From assembly GCF_006125015.1 (NCBI RefSeq), contig NZ_SZZN01000001.1, forward strand, positions 806,001-870,000: DNA of 64,000 bases. The letters are read 5' to 3'. The translations under genes were made by a program, and so were the position numbers. Origin of the DNA: Roseovarius arcticus (GTDB lineage Bacteria; Pseudomonadota; Alphaproteobacteria; Rhodobacterales; Rhodobacteraceae). Positions within the stretch are counted from its first letter, which is position 1. Each line of letters begins with the position of its first letter. This document shows positions 32,006 to 41,461 of the stretch, one piece after another. Under the pieces are notes generated by a model, which did no database searches, was not told the DNA's origin, and was given only the letters and a program-made list of their open reading frames with translations.

Positions 32006-33333
32006 TCGAACTATATGAATCCCAGCGCGCAATGCGCAACATGCGCCGCGCCGCGATGCAGCGGGGCGTCGTTGCCGTGCTGGATGTGGGCACGTCCAAG
32101 ATTGCCTGCCTTGTGCTGCGGTTCGACGGCACGGGCGCACGCAAAGATGATAGCTTTGGTGCGATGGCGGGGCAGGCGGGTTTTCGCGTGATCGGCGCGG
32201 CCACTACCCGCTCGCGCGGGGTGCGCTTTGGCGAGATCGACGCCATGGCCGAGACGGAGCGCGCAATCCGGACTTCTGTTCAGGCGGCGCAAAAGATGGC
32301 AAACATGCGCGTTGATCACGTCATTGCCTGTTTCTCGGGCGCGTCCCCGCGCAGCTATGGCTTGGCCGGGCAGGTCGAGCTGGAGGATCACATGGTCAGC
32401 GAGCAGGACGTCAGCCGCGTGCTGTCATCGTGCGAGGTGCCCGATTTTGGCGATGGCCGCGAAGTGCTGCACGCGCAGCCGGTAAACTTTGCGCTCGACC
32501 ACCGCTCGGGGCTGATTGATCCGCGCGGGCAGATGGGCAATTCGCTGAGCACTGATATGCATATGCTGACGGTCGATGCCGCCGCGATCCAGAACCTTGC
32601 CCATTGCGTCAAGCGTTGCGATCTGGAATTGGCCGGTGTCGCCAGCTCATCCTATGTCAGCGGTATCTCTGCGCTGGTCGAGGACGAACAGGAACTGGGC
32701 GCTGCCTGCATCGATCTGGGTGGCGGCAGCGCCGGTATCTCGATCTTTATCAAAAAGCACATGATCTATTGCGATAGCGTCCGAATGGGCGGCGAGCATG
32801 TGACAAGTGACATCTCAATGGGCTTGTCGATCCCTACGGCCACGGCCGAGCGGATCAAGACTTTCTACGGCGGCGTTGTTGCCACCGGCATGGACGACCG
32901 CGAGATGATTGAGATCCGCGGCGATACAGGCGACTGGGATCACGATCGCCGCAGCGTCAGCCGGGCGGAGCTGATTGGCATCATGCGCCCCCGCGTTGAG
33001 GAAATTCTCGAAGAAGTGCGCGCACGCCTTGACGCCGCCGGCTTTGACAGCCTGCCCAGCCAGCAGATTGTCCTGACCGGCGGAGGCAGCCAAATCCCCG
33101 GCCTCGACGGGCTGGCCAGCCGCATTCTTGGACAGCAAGTCCGCCTTGGGCGACCCTTGCGCGTGCACGGTTTGCCGCAGGCCGCGACGGGCGCCGGGTT
33201 TGCGTCAGCTGTGGGCATGTGCCTCTTTGCGGCGAGCCCGCAGGACGAATGGTGGGACTTTGAATTGCCAGTTGATCGCTATCCACAGCGGTCGCTGAAA
33301 CGTGCGGTTAAATGGTTTAAGGACAACTGGTGA
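32002..33333 (+). CDS. ftsA: Cell division actin-like protein FtsA
   Basis: A 443-residue actin-fold ATPase that tethers FtsZ to the membrane. 'VAVLDVGTSKIACLVLR' is the phosphate-1 loop, 'AACIDLGGGSAGISIF' phosphate-2, and 'IVLTGGGSQIPGLDGLASRI' the adenosine motif; the 1C domain lies at about 95-175. The end 'LKRAVKWFKDNW' is the amphipathic membrane-targeting helix. It overlaps ftsQ by four bases. A 174-base gap then separates it from ftsZ. Confidence 0.95.
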   Translation: MIELYESQRAMRNMRRAAMQRGVVAVLDVGTSKIACLVLRFDGTGARKDDSFGAMAGQAGFRVIGAATTRSRGVRFGEIDAMAETERAIRTSVQAAQKMANMRVDHVIACFSGASPRSYGLAGQVELEDHMVSEQDVSRVLSSCEVPDFGDGREVLHAQPVNFALDHRSGLIDPRGQMGNSLSTDMHMLTVDAAAIQNLAHCVKRCDLELAGVASSSYVSGISALVEDEQELGAACIDLGGGSAGISIFIKKHMIYCDSVRMGGEHVTSDISMGLSIPTATAERIKTFYGGVVATGMDDREMIEIRGDTGDWDHDRRSVSRAELIGIMRPRVEEILEEVRARLDAAGFDSLPSQQIVLTGGGSQIPGLDGLASRILGQQVRLGRPLRVHGLPQAATGAGFASAVGMCLFAASPQDEWWDFELPVDRYPQRSLKRAVKWFKDNW

Positions 33334-33404
33334 CCGCAATATACGGTGCTATAGGCGAAATACCGCGAAAAGACGTAAGAAAGTGACTATATTTGGTGCT
33401 TGAA

Positions 33405-33456
33405 TTGCGTTTTTTAGGTGACGATCCGGGATATGCCCGATATTAATGTGAGTTAA
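33405..33456 (+). promoter_or_regulatory. Possible ftsZ promoter/leader in the ftsA-ftsZ gap
   Basis: The 174-base gap is the widest in this operon and AT-rich. TTGCGT (33405-33410) and GGATAT (33429-33434) are spaced by 18 bases and could form a promoter ahead of ftsZ (ATG 33508). TTAA-N6-TTAA follows at 33443-33456, one base short of the CtrA spacing. Extra ftsZ transcription from within the cluster is common in bacteria. Low confidence. Confidence 0.3.
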
Positions 33457-33507
33457 GGCAGGAAAAATGGCCCGCGAATGTGGGCGCAAGCACAGGCGGA
33501 CAGAGCA

Positions 33508-35157
33508 ATGACATTGAATCTCACCATGCCCGGACGCGACGATCTGAAACCTCGGATCACCGTTTTCGGAGTCGGCGGCGCAGGCGGCAATGCGGTCAAT
33601 AACATGATCGAAAAGCAGCTGGATGGTGTCGATTTCGTCGTCGCTAATACGGACGCCCAGGCGCTACAGCAGTCGAACGCGGACAACCGCATCCAACTGG
33701 GTGTCAAAGTGACCGAAGGTTTGGGCGCTGGTGCCCGCGCATCGGTCGGCGCAGCCGCTGCCGAAGAAAGCATCGAACAGATTGTCGATCATCTGGCAGG
33801 CGCGCATATGTGCTTTATCACTGCCGGAATGGGCGGCGGCACAGGAACGGGCGCCGCGCCGATCATCGCACAGGCCGCACGCGAGTTGGGTGTTCTGACT
33901 GTCGGCGTCGTGACCAAGCCTTTCCAGTTTGAGGGCGGCAAGCGGATGAAGCAGGCCGAGGACGGCGTTGAGGCGCTGCAAAAGGTCGTCGATACGCTAA
34001 TCATCATTCCGAACCAGAACCTGTTTCGCCTGGCCAATGAGAAAACCACGTTCACCGAGGCGTTCTCGATGGCGGACGACGTACTTTATCAGGGCGTCAA
34101 GGGCGTCACCGATCTGATGGTGCGTCCCGGCCTGATCAACCTCGATTTTGCCGATGTTCGCGCCGTAATGGACGAGATGGGCAAGGCGATGATGGGGACC
34201 GGCGAGGCCGAGGGCGAGGATCGCGCAATCCAGGCCGCCGAAAAGGCCATCGCCAACCCGCTGTTGGACGAAATCAGCCTCAAGGGCGCCAAAGGTGTCT
34301 TGATCAATATTACGGGTGGCACCGATCTGACCCTGTTCGAGTTGGACGAGGCGGCAAACCGCATCCGCGAAGAAGTAGACTCCGAGGCGAACATTATCGT
34401 CGGCTCCACCATGGATCCGGCCATGCAAGGCATGATGCGCGTCAGCGTTGTGGCGACCGGCATTGATGCCGCGCCAGCAAATGGCGAGTTGCCCGTGCCC
34501 CGCCGCTCGCTGGCACAGCCGCTGCGCCAGCAGACAACTGCGGAGCGTCATGAAGAGGCTGCTGCGCGTTCTGCAGCCGCGCCCGCGCCCGAGCAACAGC
34601 CCGAGCCGGTTGCCGCTCAGAAAATCGAAGAGCCGTCGCTGTTCACCCCGACTGAGGCCGAACGCGTCGCCGCTGAGGAGCAGATGGAGGACATCTTTGA
34701 GCCGCGCGAAGAGCGGTATCAGCCTGCAGCAAAAGTAGATGATGATCTGCCTCCCCCCGCCTACGCGCCCCGCGCGGCAGACGAGGATGAGGATCTGAAC
34801 GCATATGTTGCACCGCGCGCGCCCACGCCCGGCACGCCTTCGGCCGAGGCAATGGCACGTCTGCACAACGCTGTCGGAAATGCCGCATCGCGCCGTCCCG
34901 AAGGTGCGCAAACGCCGCAGGCCCGCGCATCCCATCAACAAGCGCATGAAGCCCAGCAGCAAGCGCCCGAGCGTCAGCGGTTTGGCATCAACTCATTGCT
35001 GAACCGGATGACAGGCCACGCAGCCGAGGCTGAGGCCCCGCGCCAGCCGCGTCAGCAACCCAGCGTGCAAGCCCAGCAGCCCGCTCGTATCGAGCCTGAA
35101 GACGATCGCGACGAGCAAATTGAGATCCCGGCTTTCCTGCGCCGTCAGGCCAACTGA
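33508..35157 (+). CDS. ftsZ: Cell division GTPase FtsZ
   Basis: A 549-residue tubulin homologue that forms the Z ring. The GTP-binding signature GGGTGTG is at residues 109-115 ('[20 protein letters not shown]'). '[19 protein letters not shown]' opens the GTPase core, and the C-terminal domain ends near 320. A Gln/Ala/Pro-rich linker of about 200 residues follows, longer than in E. coli but normal for Alphaproteobacteria. The tail '[15 protein letters not shown]' is the peptide that binds FtsA. I chose MTLNLTMPG as start because family members begin so; the ATG at 33478 is possible. A strong terminator follows. Confidence 0.96.
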   Translation: MTLNLTMPGRDDLKPRITVFGVGGAGGNAVNNMIEKQLDGVDFVVANTDAQALQQSNADNRIQLGVKVTEGLGAGARASVGAAAAEESIEQIVDHLAGAHMCFITAGMGGGTGTGAAPIIAQAARELGVLTVGVVTKPFQFEGGKRMKQAEDGVEALQKVVDTLIIIPNQNLFRLANEKTTFTEAFSMADDVLYQGVKGVTDLMVRPGLINLDFADVRAVMDEMGKAMMGTGEAEGEDRAIQAAEKAIANPLLDEISLKGAKGVLINITGGTDLTLFELDEAANRIREEVDSEANIIVGSTMDPAMQGMMRVSVVATGIDAAPANGELPVPRRSLAQPLRQQTTAERHEEAAARSAAAPAPEQQPEPVAAQKIEEPSLFTPTEAERVAAEEQMEDIFEPREERYQPAAKVDDDLPPPAYAPRAADEDEDLNAYVAPRAPTPGTPSAEAMARLHNAVGNAASRRPEGAQTPQARASHQQAHEAQQQAPERQRFGINSLLNRMTGHAAEAEAPRQPRQQPSVQAQQPARIEPEDDRDEQIEIPAFLRRQAN

Positions 35158-35191
35158 TCCCAAGGGTCGCCTAAGGCGATACAATACCCAG

Positions 35192-35220
35192 AAAAGACCG
35201 CCTACGGGCGGTCTTTTTTT
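35192..35220 (+). terminator. Rho-independent terminator after ftsZ
   Basis: GACCGCC (35196-35202), loop TACG, GGCGGTC (35207-35213), flanked by AAAA before and followed by seven T. This closes the ftsW-ftsZ transcription unit, so lpxC needs its own promoter. Confidence 0.9.
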
Positions 35221-35360
35221 GTGATAATTCACGTATAAACCAGCCTGTAAGCTACTGACACGTTTGGGTTTAAGGCACTTTGGCGAAATATCGCCCAAGT
35301 TCCTACCCGTCATGTTTCAGACCGTTGCAAAGATTGAGTTGAGCCTTGGCCGCACTCGCC

Positions 35361-35375
35361 TTAAATCCTCGTTAA
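35361..35375 (+). promoter_or_regulatory. CtrA-like box (TTAA-N7-TTAA) upstream of lpxC
   Basis: TTAA at 35361-35364 and TTAA at 35372-35375 are separated by exactly seven bases (ATCCTCG), the core spacing of the CtrA recognition sequence known from Caulobacter. The site ends 46 bases before the lpxC start. The base after the second half is T rather than the preferred C. A 15-bp match of this kind is infrequent in GC-rich DNA, but one instance may be chance. Confidence 0.4.
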
Positions 35376-35421
35376 TGAAAGCGGCAAGAGTTGCGGCATC
35401 ACCAAACCTGAAGAGATTGAA

Positions 35422-36354
35422 TTGCAAAATACGGTATCAACCCCAATCACGTTCGACGGTGTCGGCCTTCACTCGGGCCGCCCTGCGCGTCTGGTGATCC
35501 GTCCTGCCGGTGTGGGTGCGGGTATCGTGTTTCGTCGTCTCGATTGCGTCGCAGGGGATGGGGGCAAGTCTGCTGATATCCCTGCGCTATGGAATCTCGT
35601 ACACCAATCGCCGCTCTGCACCCGCTTGGAAAATGCGGATGGTGTGCAGATTTCGACGATTGAGCATGTGATGGCCGCGCTGATGGGCTGCGGTATTCAT
35701 AATGCACTGGTCACGGTCGACGGTCCCGAAGTACCCATCCTTGATGGCAGCTCACTCGCGTTCGTGCGCGGCATCTTGGCGGCTGGCGTCAAGCGGCTGT
35801 CCAGCCCGGTGCGGGCCCTGCGGGTATTGCGCCCTGTAGAGGTGCGTCGCGGTGATGCATGGGCCCGGCTGACGCCAAATGACACGCTGACGATCGAATT
35901 TGACATTGCCTTTGATGACGCCGCGATCGGTGTGCAGAAAAAAGTGTTGAATATGGCCAACGGCAGTTTTGTCCGCGAGCTAAGCAGCAGCCGGACATTT
36001 TGCCGCAAGTCGGATGTGGATGCTATGCGCGCCAGCGGTCTGGCGTTGGGTGGCTCGCTGGAAAATGCAGTTGTCGTCGATGGCGCGCACATCCTTAGCC
36101 CCGGGGGTCTTCGCCACGGGGACGAGGCCGTGCGCCACAAGATGCTGGATGCACTTGGCGATCTGGCGCTGGCTGGTGCACCCCTTTTGGCGCATTATCA
36201 CGGCTACAAGGCCGGTCATGCCCTGACGAACGATCTGCTGCATGCGCTGTTCGCACAGCCGGGCGCAGTTGAATGGGTCACTTGCGACGCCACGTTGGCG
36301 GCCAAGCTGCCCGGCGCGGGCGTGCATTGGGGCGAAGTGCCACAAGTCGCCTAA
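35422..36354 (+). CDS. lpxC: UDP-3-O-acyl-GlcNAc deacetylase LpxC
   Basis: A 310-residue zinc enzyme for the committed step of lipid A synthesis. Zinc ligands by position: H82 ('STIEHVMAALMGCGIHNAL'), H239 and D243 ('EAVRHKMLDALGDLALAG'), and the general acid region H266 ('YKAGHALTN'), each one residue after the E. coli positions. The start is a TTG at 35422, since no ATG or GTG gives the family N-terminus 'MQNTVSTPITFDGVGLHSG'; GAAGAG lies upstream. A rare start codon may lower its expression. Confidence 0.94.
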   Translation: MQNTVSTPITFDGVGLHSGRPARLVIRPAGVGAGIVFRRLDCVAGDGGKSADIPALWNLVHQSPLCTRLENADGVQISTIEHVMAALMGCGIHNALVTVDGPEVPILDGSSLAFVRGILAAGVKRLSSPVRALRVLRPVEVRRGDAWARLTPNDTLTIEFDIAFDDAAIGVQKKVLNMANGSFVRELSSSRTFCRKSDVDAMRASGLALGGSLENAVVVDGAHILSPGGLRHGDEAVRHKMLDALGDLALAGAPLLAHYHGYKAGHALTNDLLHALFAQPGAVEWVTCDATLAAKLPGAGVHWGEVPQVA

Positions 36355-36475
36355 GACCTATCCCTATATTCGTTTCAAACCATCCAAGTCCCGGATTTTG
36401 GGCCAGATTCCGTGCTGGCACAGGCCCCGCTATTGGGCTACAAACCGATCAGAGGCGTAGAAGGGCATATCAGGC

Positions 36476-37375
36476 ATGACGTTTGGCAGACAGGGCGCAG
36501 CACAGCGCGTAAAACTGGCGGCAAAACAGGCGGCTGCACTGGCGGCCAAGGGCGCGGGCGTCGTCCTTTTGACTGCTGCGCTGGCATCATGCGGCGGGAT
36601 CACCGGCAAGGTTGAGCGCGGCGATGTCGATTATGAGAATTTCACCGCTCAGCAGATATTTGAGCGGGGCGAGTACGATCTGGCCGCTAACAAGCCTGCG
36701 GTGGCCGCCAAGAGCTTCGCCGAGATTGAGCGCCTTTATCCCTATTCCGACCTCACGAAGCGTGCGATCATCATGCAGGCCTACTCGTACCACCGCGACC
36801 GCGATTATGAGGCGAGCCGCAGTGCCGCGCAGCGATACATCGACTTCTATCCCACGGATGAGGATGCGGCCTATGCGCAGTATCTTCTGGCGCTCAGCTA
36901 TTATGACCAGATCGACGAAGTGGGCCGCGATCAGGGCCTGACCTTTCAGGCGTTGCAATCGTTGCGGACGGTGATTGAGGTTTATCCGGACAGCGAGTAT
37001 GCCCGCTCGGCCATGCTGAAGTTCGACCTTGCGTTCGACCATTTGGCCGCCAAGGAAATGGAAGTAGGCCGCTATTACCTGCGCCGTGATCATTTCACGT
37101 CTGCGATCAACCGCTTTCGCGTCGTGGTCGAGGATTTCCAGACCACATCGCACACCGCCGAGGCGCTTCACCGACTGGTGGAGGCCTATGTCTCGCTGGG
37201 TCTGACCGATGAGGCGCAAACCGCCGGCGCGATCCTTGGCTATAACTTCCGGTCGACCCCTTGGTATGAGGACAGCTACAAGCTGCTGACCAGCCGCGGA
37301 CTTGCGCTTGAGGCGCGGGGCGATAACTGGTTGGCTCAGGTGTACCGCCAGATGATCAAGGGCCAATGGCTGTAA
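36476..37375 (+). CDS. bamD: Outer-membrane assembly lipoprotein BamD
   Basis: A 299-residue lipoprotein. The lipobox 'LTAALASC' places the lipidated cysteine at residue 39, after an unusually long basic n-region. Five TPR motifs follow: 'FTAQQIFERGEYDLAANKPA', 'YSDLTKRAIIMQAYSYHRDR', 'DEDAAYAQYLLALSYYDQID' and others, typical of BamD/ComL. With BamA it inserts outer-membrane barrels. It lies between lpxC and recN as in related genomes. Confidence 0.93.
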   Translation: MTFGRQGAAQRVKLAAKQAAALAAKGAGVVLLTAALASCGGITGKVERGDVDYENFTAQQIFERGEYDLAANKPAVAAKSFAEIERLYPYSDLTKRAIIMQAYSYHRDRDYEASRSAAQRYIDFYPTDEDAAYAQYLLALSYYDQIDEVGRDQGLTFQALQSLRTVIEVYPDSEYARSAMLKFDLAFDHLAAKEMEVGRYYLRRDHFTSAINRFRVVVEDFQTTSHTAEALHRLVEAYVSLGLTDEAQTAGAILGYNFRSTPWYEDSYKLLTSRGLALEARGDNWLAQVYRQMIKGQWL

Positions 37376-37415
37376 TGCAGGCGGTGGGCTGATGCCCACC
37401 CAGCGGGTTTAGGCA

Positions 37416-39065
37416 ATGCTGCGCAGTCTTGATATTCGCGACATGTTAATCATCGACCGGCTGGACCTTGCGTTTCAGCCGGGCCTGAATGCGTTGACTG
37501 GCGAGACTGGGGCAGGCAAGTCGATCCTACTCGATAGCCTCGGTTTTGTTCTGGGCTGGCGCGGCCGAGCCGAGCTGGTGCGCAGCGGTGCCGAGCAGGG
37601 CGAGGTAACAGCCGTGTTCGATCTGCCGGAGGGGCACGCAGCGCATGCCGTGCTGGATGAGGCAGGCTTGCCCGGCGGCGAGGAGCTGATCCTGCGCCGG
37701 ATCAATACCGCCGAGGGCCGCAAAACTGCATGGGTCAACGACCGCCGCTGTTCAGGCGAGGTGCTGCGCAGCCTCAGCGATACGCTGGTTGAACTGCATG
37801 GCCAGCATGACGACCGCGGCCTGCTGAATGCGCGGGGGCACCGGGCGCTGCTGGACGATTATGGCCAGACGGGCGATTTGCGCCGCGATACGCGTGATGC
37901 GTGGAACGCGCGGCAGTCCGCGCAGAAGGCGCTGGCCAAGGCCGAGGCCGCCCTCAATGCCGTGCGCAGCGAAGAGGAGTACTTGCGCCACGCAGTCGCA
38001 GAGATGCGCAGCATGGCACCCGAGCCGGGCGAGGATGCCGCGCTGGATGCGAGCCGCCGGATGATGCAAGCCGCCGAACGGGTACGCGCCGACATTACCA
38101 AGGCTGCGACGGCCCTTGGCGGAAATGGTGCCGAGGGCGCGGCGGGCGACGCCCTGCGCTGGCTTGAAGATGCAGGCGCGCAACTGGAAGGCCAACTGGA
38201 GGCGCCAATCGCCGCCCTCAACCGCGCCATGGTCGAGCTGGACGAGGCGGCGCGCGGCGTCGATGACTGCCTTGAGGCGCTGGCATTTAACCCCGCCGAC
38301 CTAGAGGATACCGAGGAACGCCTCTTTGCGATCCGCGCGCTTGCGCGCAAGCATGACGTGGCCGCCGATGATCTGGGCACCTTTGCCGAGGAGTTGGAGG
38401 CGCGGCTGGCCGCCCTGGATGCAGGCGATGCTGAGCTGGAGCAACTACGCGCTGATCTGAAAAGCGCAGGCAAGATCTATGACGATGCTGCCTCTGCCCT
38501 CAGCGCCGCGCGGTTCGAGGCGGCAGGACGTCTGGACACGGCCGTTATGGCTGAGCTGGCCCCGCTCAAGATGGAGCGTGCGGTGTTTGAAACGACCATG
38601 AATGAGGTGCCGCCGGGCCCCGATGGCATAGACGAGGTCGCCTTTCGCGTCGCCACCAACCCCGGCGCCCCGTCGGGTCCGCTCGGCAAAATTGCGTCGG
38701 GCGGTGAGCTGAGCAGGTTTCTACTGGCCCTCAAGGTCTGCCTGACAGGTAGCCAACCGGGGCTGACGATGATCTTTGACGAAATTGATCGCGGTGTTGG
38801 CGGCGCGACCGCCGACGCGGTGGGCCGCCGTTTGGCGGATCTGGCGCAAGGCGGCCAAGTGTTGGTCGTCACGCACAGCCCGCAGGTCGCGTCGCTGGCC
38901 GCTCATCACTGGCGTGTGGAAAAGCGGGTGGAGCAGGGCATGACCCTCTCGACGGTCACACCGCTGGACGAAGGGCAGCGCGTAGACGAGATTGCCCGCA
39001 TGCTATCGGGCGACCAGGTCACCCCCGCAGCGCGTGCCGCCGCAGAGGCGTTGATGGCGGGCTAG
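37416..39065 (+). CDS. recN: DNA repair ATPase RecN
   Basis: A 549-residue SMC-like protein for double-strand break repair. Walker A is 'LTGETGAGKSILLDSL' (residues 29-36 core), a coiled coil spans about 160-370 (alanine/glutamate-rich), the signature is 'IASGGELSRFLLALK' and Walker B 'LTMIFDEIDRGVGGATADAV', with 'VLVVTHSPQVASLAAHHW' as the H loop. It is the last gene of this dcw-flanking group. Its stop TAG shares the CTAG palindrome with the convergent btuF-like gene. Confidence 0.95.
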   Translation: MLRSLDIRDMLIIDRLDLAFQPGLNALTGETGAGKSILLDSLGFVLGWRGRAELVRSGAEQGEVTAVFDLPEGHAAHAVLDEAGLPGGEELILRRINTAEGRKTAWVNDRRCSGEVLRSLSDTLVELHGQHDDRGLLNARGHRALLDDYGQTGDLRRDTRDAWNARQSAQKALAKAEAALNAVRSEEEYLRHAVAEMRSMAPEPGEDAALDASRRMMQAAERVRADITKAATALGGNGAEGAAGDALRWLEDAGAQLEGQLEAPIAALNRAMVELDEAARGVDDCLEALAFNPADLEDTEERLFAIRALARKHDVAADDLGTFAEELEARLAALDAGDAELEQLRADLKSAGKIYDDAASALSAARFEAAGRLDTAVMAELAPLKMERAVFETTMNEVPPGPDGIDEVAFRVATNPGAPSGPLGKIASGGELSRFLLALKVCLTGSQPGLTMIFDEIDRGVGGATADAVGRRLADLAQGGQVLVVTHSPQVASLAAHHWRVEKRVEQGMTLSTVTPLDEGQRVDEIARMLSGDQVTPAARAAAEALMAG

Positions 39066-39838
39066 CCGAGCGCGGCGAGTATCGCATCCAGCCCGTCCGT
39101 CAGCGCAGCGGGGCCGGGTTGCAGGATCAGCGGTGCCTTAATCTCGTGAATACGCGCATTTCGCACAGCCGGAATAGCGTCCCAGCCGGGGCGCGCAGCG
39201 ATCTTCTCGGGTCGCAGTTTCTTGCCGCACCAAGATCCGATGATGATGTCCGGTTTCGCCGCAATCACCTGCGCAGAGGTGACAAAGCGGTCCTTGGCCG
39301 CAGGCTGCGGCGCTAGTTTGGGAAACGCCTCGCGCCCGCCCGCGATCTCGATCAGTTCACTGACCCACCGGATGCCAGATATCATCGGATCGTCCCATTC
39401 CTCGAAATAAACGATGGGCCGCGCCCGCCCATGGCTGCGCGCCGCGACCTCGGCCAGCCGCGCCTCATAACCGGCGGCCAGCGCCTCGGCTCGCGGGCCC
39501 GCGCCGGTTAGTGCGCCAAGTGAACGGATCATGGCAAGGATACCCGCGACGCTGCGTTGGTTGTAGCCCACCACCATGACGCCCTCGCGCAGCAGCGCGG
39601 CGGCGATATCGGCCTGCAAGTCCGAGAACGTCAGCACCAGATCTGGCTTTAGCGCCATGATCTTGGGAATGTCGGCAGAGGTAAACGCACCAACGCGCGG
39701 CTTTTCGCGGCGCACGCGGGCAGGGCGGACGGCATAGCCTGTGACACCGACGATGCGCGCATCCTCGCCCAGCAGATAGAGCGTCTCGACCGTCTCTTCG
39801 GTCAGGCAGACGATACGTTCCGGCGGAAAGCTTTGCAT
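39062..39838 (-). CDS. BtuF-like cobalamin/siderophore-binding protein without signal peptide
   Basis: A 258-residue periplasmic-binding-protein fold of the BtuF/FhuD class. 'RIVCLTEETVETLYLLGEDA' then RIVGVTGY is the N-lobe, 'PKIMALKPDLVLTFSDLQAD' the hinge, and 'VIAAKPDIIIGSWCGKKLRP' the C-lobe. No signal peptide is seen, so it may act in the cytoplasm or be a reannotated form of the family seen near cobalamin genes. No transporter gene is adjacent. It converges on recN with overlapping stop codons. Confidence 0.7.
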   Translation of the reverse strand: MQSFPPERIVCLTEETVETLYLLGEDARIVGVTGYAVRPARVRREKPRVGAFTSADIPKIMALKPDLVLTFSDLQADIAAALLREGVMVVGYNQRSVAGILAMIRSLGALTGAGPRAEALAAGYEARLAEVAARSHGRARPIVYFEEWDDPMISGIRWVSELIEIAGGREAFPKLAPQPAAKDRFVTSAQVIAAKPDIIIGSWCGKKLRPEKIAARPGWDAIPAVRNARIHEIKAPLILQPGPAALTDGLDAILAALG

Positions 39839-40098
39839 GGGGCGTGTCCTTTGCGGGCGGCGCGCGAATGGAAGCCTCCGGCGGCAATAACGGATGCCGG
39901 ACCCTGTGACACGCTCGGTCTACTCGGGGGCGATCATGAGCAAACTCTTTCAGCTCTTCAAGCGTGGACGCCCGTTTATCTGCGCGTGTTTCCTCCGTAC
40001 TTGCCCAATGTCAGCAGAGGCGCCTTGCCCCGTTGCGGGCCAGCCCTTAAGAAGCTGGGGCGCGCAAGCTGGATGCGCCGGAGCCCGGAGTGGACCAG

Positions 40099-41181
40099 AT
40101 GAAACGTGCCCTGATTACCGGTATTACCGGCCAAGACGGATCTTATCTTGCCGAACTTTTGCTTGAAAAAGGTTATGAAGTGCACGGTATCAAGCGCCGC
40201 GCGTCATTGTTCAACACCCAGCGGATCGACCATCTGATCCAAGACCCGCATGAAGCGGACCAGCGGCTCACGCTGCATTACGGCGATCTGACGGACACGT
40301 CGAACCTGAACCGCCTGCTGGCAGAGATCCGGCCCGACGAGGTTTACAATCTCGGCGCTCAGAGCCACGTGGCCGTCAGCTTTGAGGCGCCCGAATATAC
40401 TGCTGATGTCGACGGCATGGGCACGCTGCGCCTGCTTGAGGCGATCCGTTTTCTGGGGATGGACAAGACGTGCCGGTTCTATCAGGCCTCCACGTCCGAG
40501 CTGTACGGCTTGGTGCAGGAAACCCCTCAGCGCGAGACGACGCCGTTCCATCCGCGCAGCCCCTATGGGGTGGCCAAGCTCTATTCTTACTGGGTCACGG
40601 TGAATTACCGCGAGGCCTATGGCATGTATGCGTGCAATGGAATCCTCTTTAACCACGAAAGCCCGCGCCGGGGTGAGACGTTCGTCACGCGCAAGATAAC
40701 GCGCGGGCTGGCCCATATCGCACACGGATTTGAGCACTGCCTCTATATGGGCAATATCGACGCGCTGCGCGACTGGGGCCATGCGCGCGACTACGTGCGG
40801 ATGCAGTGGATGATGCTGCAGCAGGAGGCGCCCGATGATTTTGTAATCGCCACAGGCAAGCAGTATTCAGTGCGTGATTTTATCCGCTGGTCCGCCTCCG
40901 AGATGGGGTTAGAGCTGGAATTTACTGGCGAGGGGCTGGACGAGATTGCCACCGTCACCGCCGTGCGCACCGATCTGACGCCCGACATCAAGGTGGGCGA
41001 CGTCATCCTGCGCATCGATCCGCGCTATTATAGGCCCGCCGAGGTCGAGACGCTGCTGGGCGATCCGACCAAAGCCCGCGAAATGCTGGGCTGGGAGCCG
41101 CAGATAACCGCGCAGCAGATGTGCGCCGAGATGGTGGCAAACGATCTGGCAATCGCACGACGCGAGCGCATGTTGGCGTGA
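40099..41181 (+). CDS. gmd: GDP-mannose 4,6-dehydratase
   Basis: A 360-residue SDR enzyme converting GDP-mannose to GDP-4-keto-6-deoxymannose. The NAD(P) loop '[20 protein letters not shown]' (residues 7-26), '[13 protein letters not shown]', the catalytic '[13 protein letters not shown]' and YxxxK in '[12 protein letters not shown]' are all visible. GGAG lies upstream of the ATG at 40099; a GTG at 40090 is an alternative. The next enzyme toward GDP-fucose, GDP-rhamnose or GDP-perosamine is not in the window. The 260-base interval before it (39839-40098) seems gene-free apart from a weak hairpin. Confidence 0.95.
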   Translation: MKRALITGITGQDGSYLAELLLEKGYEVHGIKRRASLFNTQRIDHLIQDPHEADQRLTLHYGDLTDTSNLNRLLAEIRPDEVYNLGAQSHVAVSFEAPEYTADVDGMGTLRLLEAIRFLGMDKTCRFYQASTSELYGLVQETPQRETTPFHPRSPYGVAKLYSYWVTVNYREAYGMYACNGILFNHESPRRGETFVTRKITRGLAHIAHGFEHCLYMGNIDALRDWGHARDYVRMQWMMLQQEAPDDFVIATGKQYSVRDFIRWSASEMGLELEFTGEGLDEIATVTAVRTDLTPDIKVGDVILRIDPRYYRPAEVETLLGDPTKAREMLGWEPQITAQQMCAEMVANDLAIARRERMLA

Positions 41182-41461
41182 TGTGCCTGCGGGCAATTCA
41201 GCGCGCGGTGGCCAAGTGCCGAGGCTTAGATCTGGGCCGCGGCGCTGAAGCCGGTGAATGAGAGCAATGCACCGCCCCGTTTAGAATGTCAGCAGTTGAT
41301 TCGCGCACGGCGTTCGTTCATTCTTTAATTATTAAGCGCCGCTTACGTTGTCAGCCGTTCTGCGATCTCACATTTAATGACAGAGCTTCGAGCCCGCTCA
41401 ATACTTTTTCGCGTTTGATGCCAACCTAGAAAGAGACCCAATTCAGAAACCGGACTCAGCA

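Noticed and set aside
33443..33456. CtrA box before ftsZ
   Set aside because: The TTAA halves are six bases apart instead of seven, so the match is below the standard I accept.
39894..40166. Short plus-strand frame before gmd (MSKLFQLFKRG...)
   Set aside because: It runs into gmd in another frame and its tail is Cys/Arg-rich frameshift-like sequence without family resemblance.
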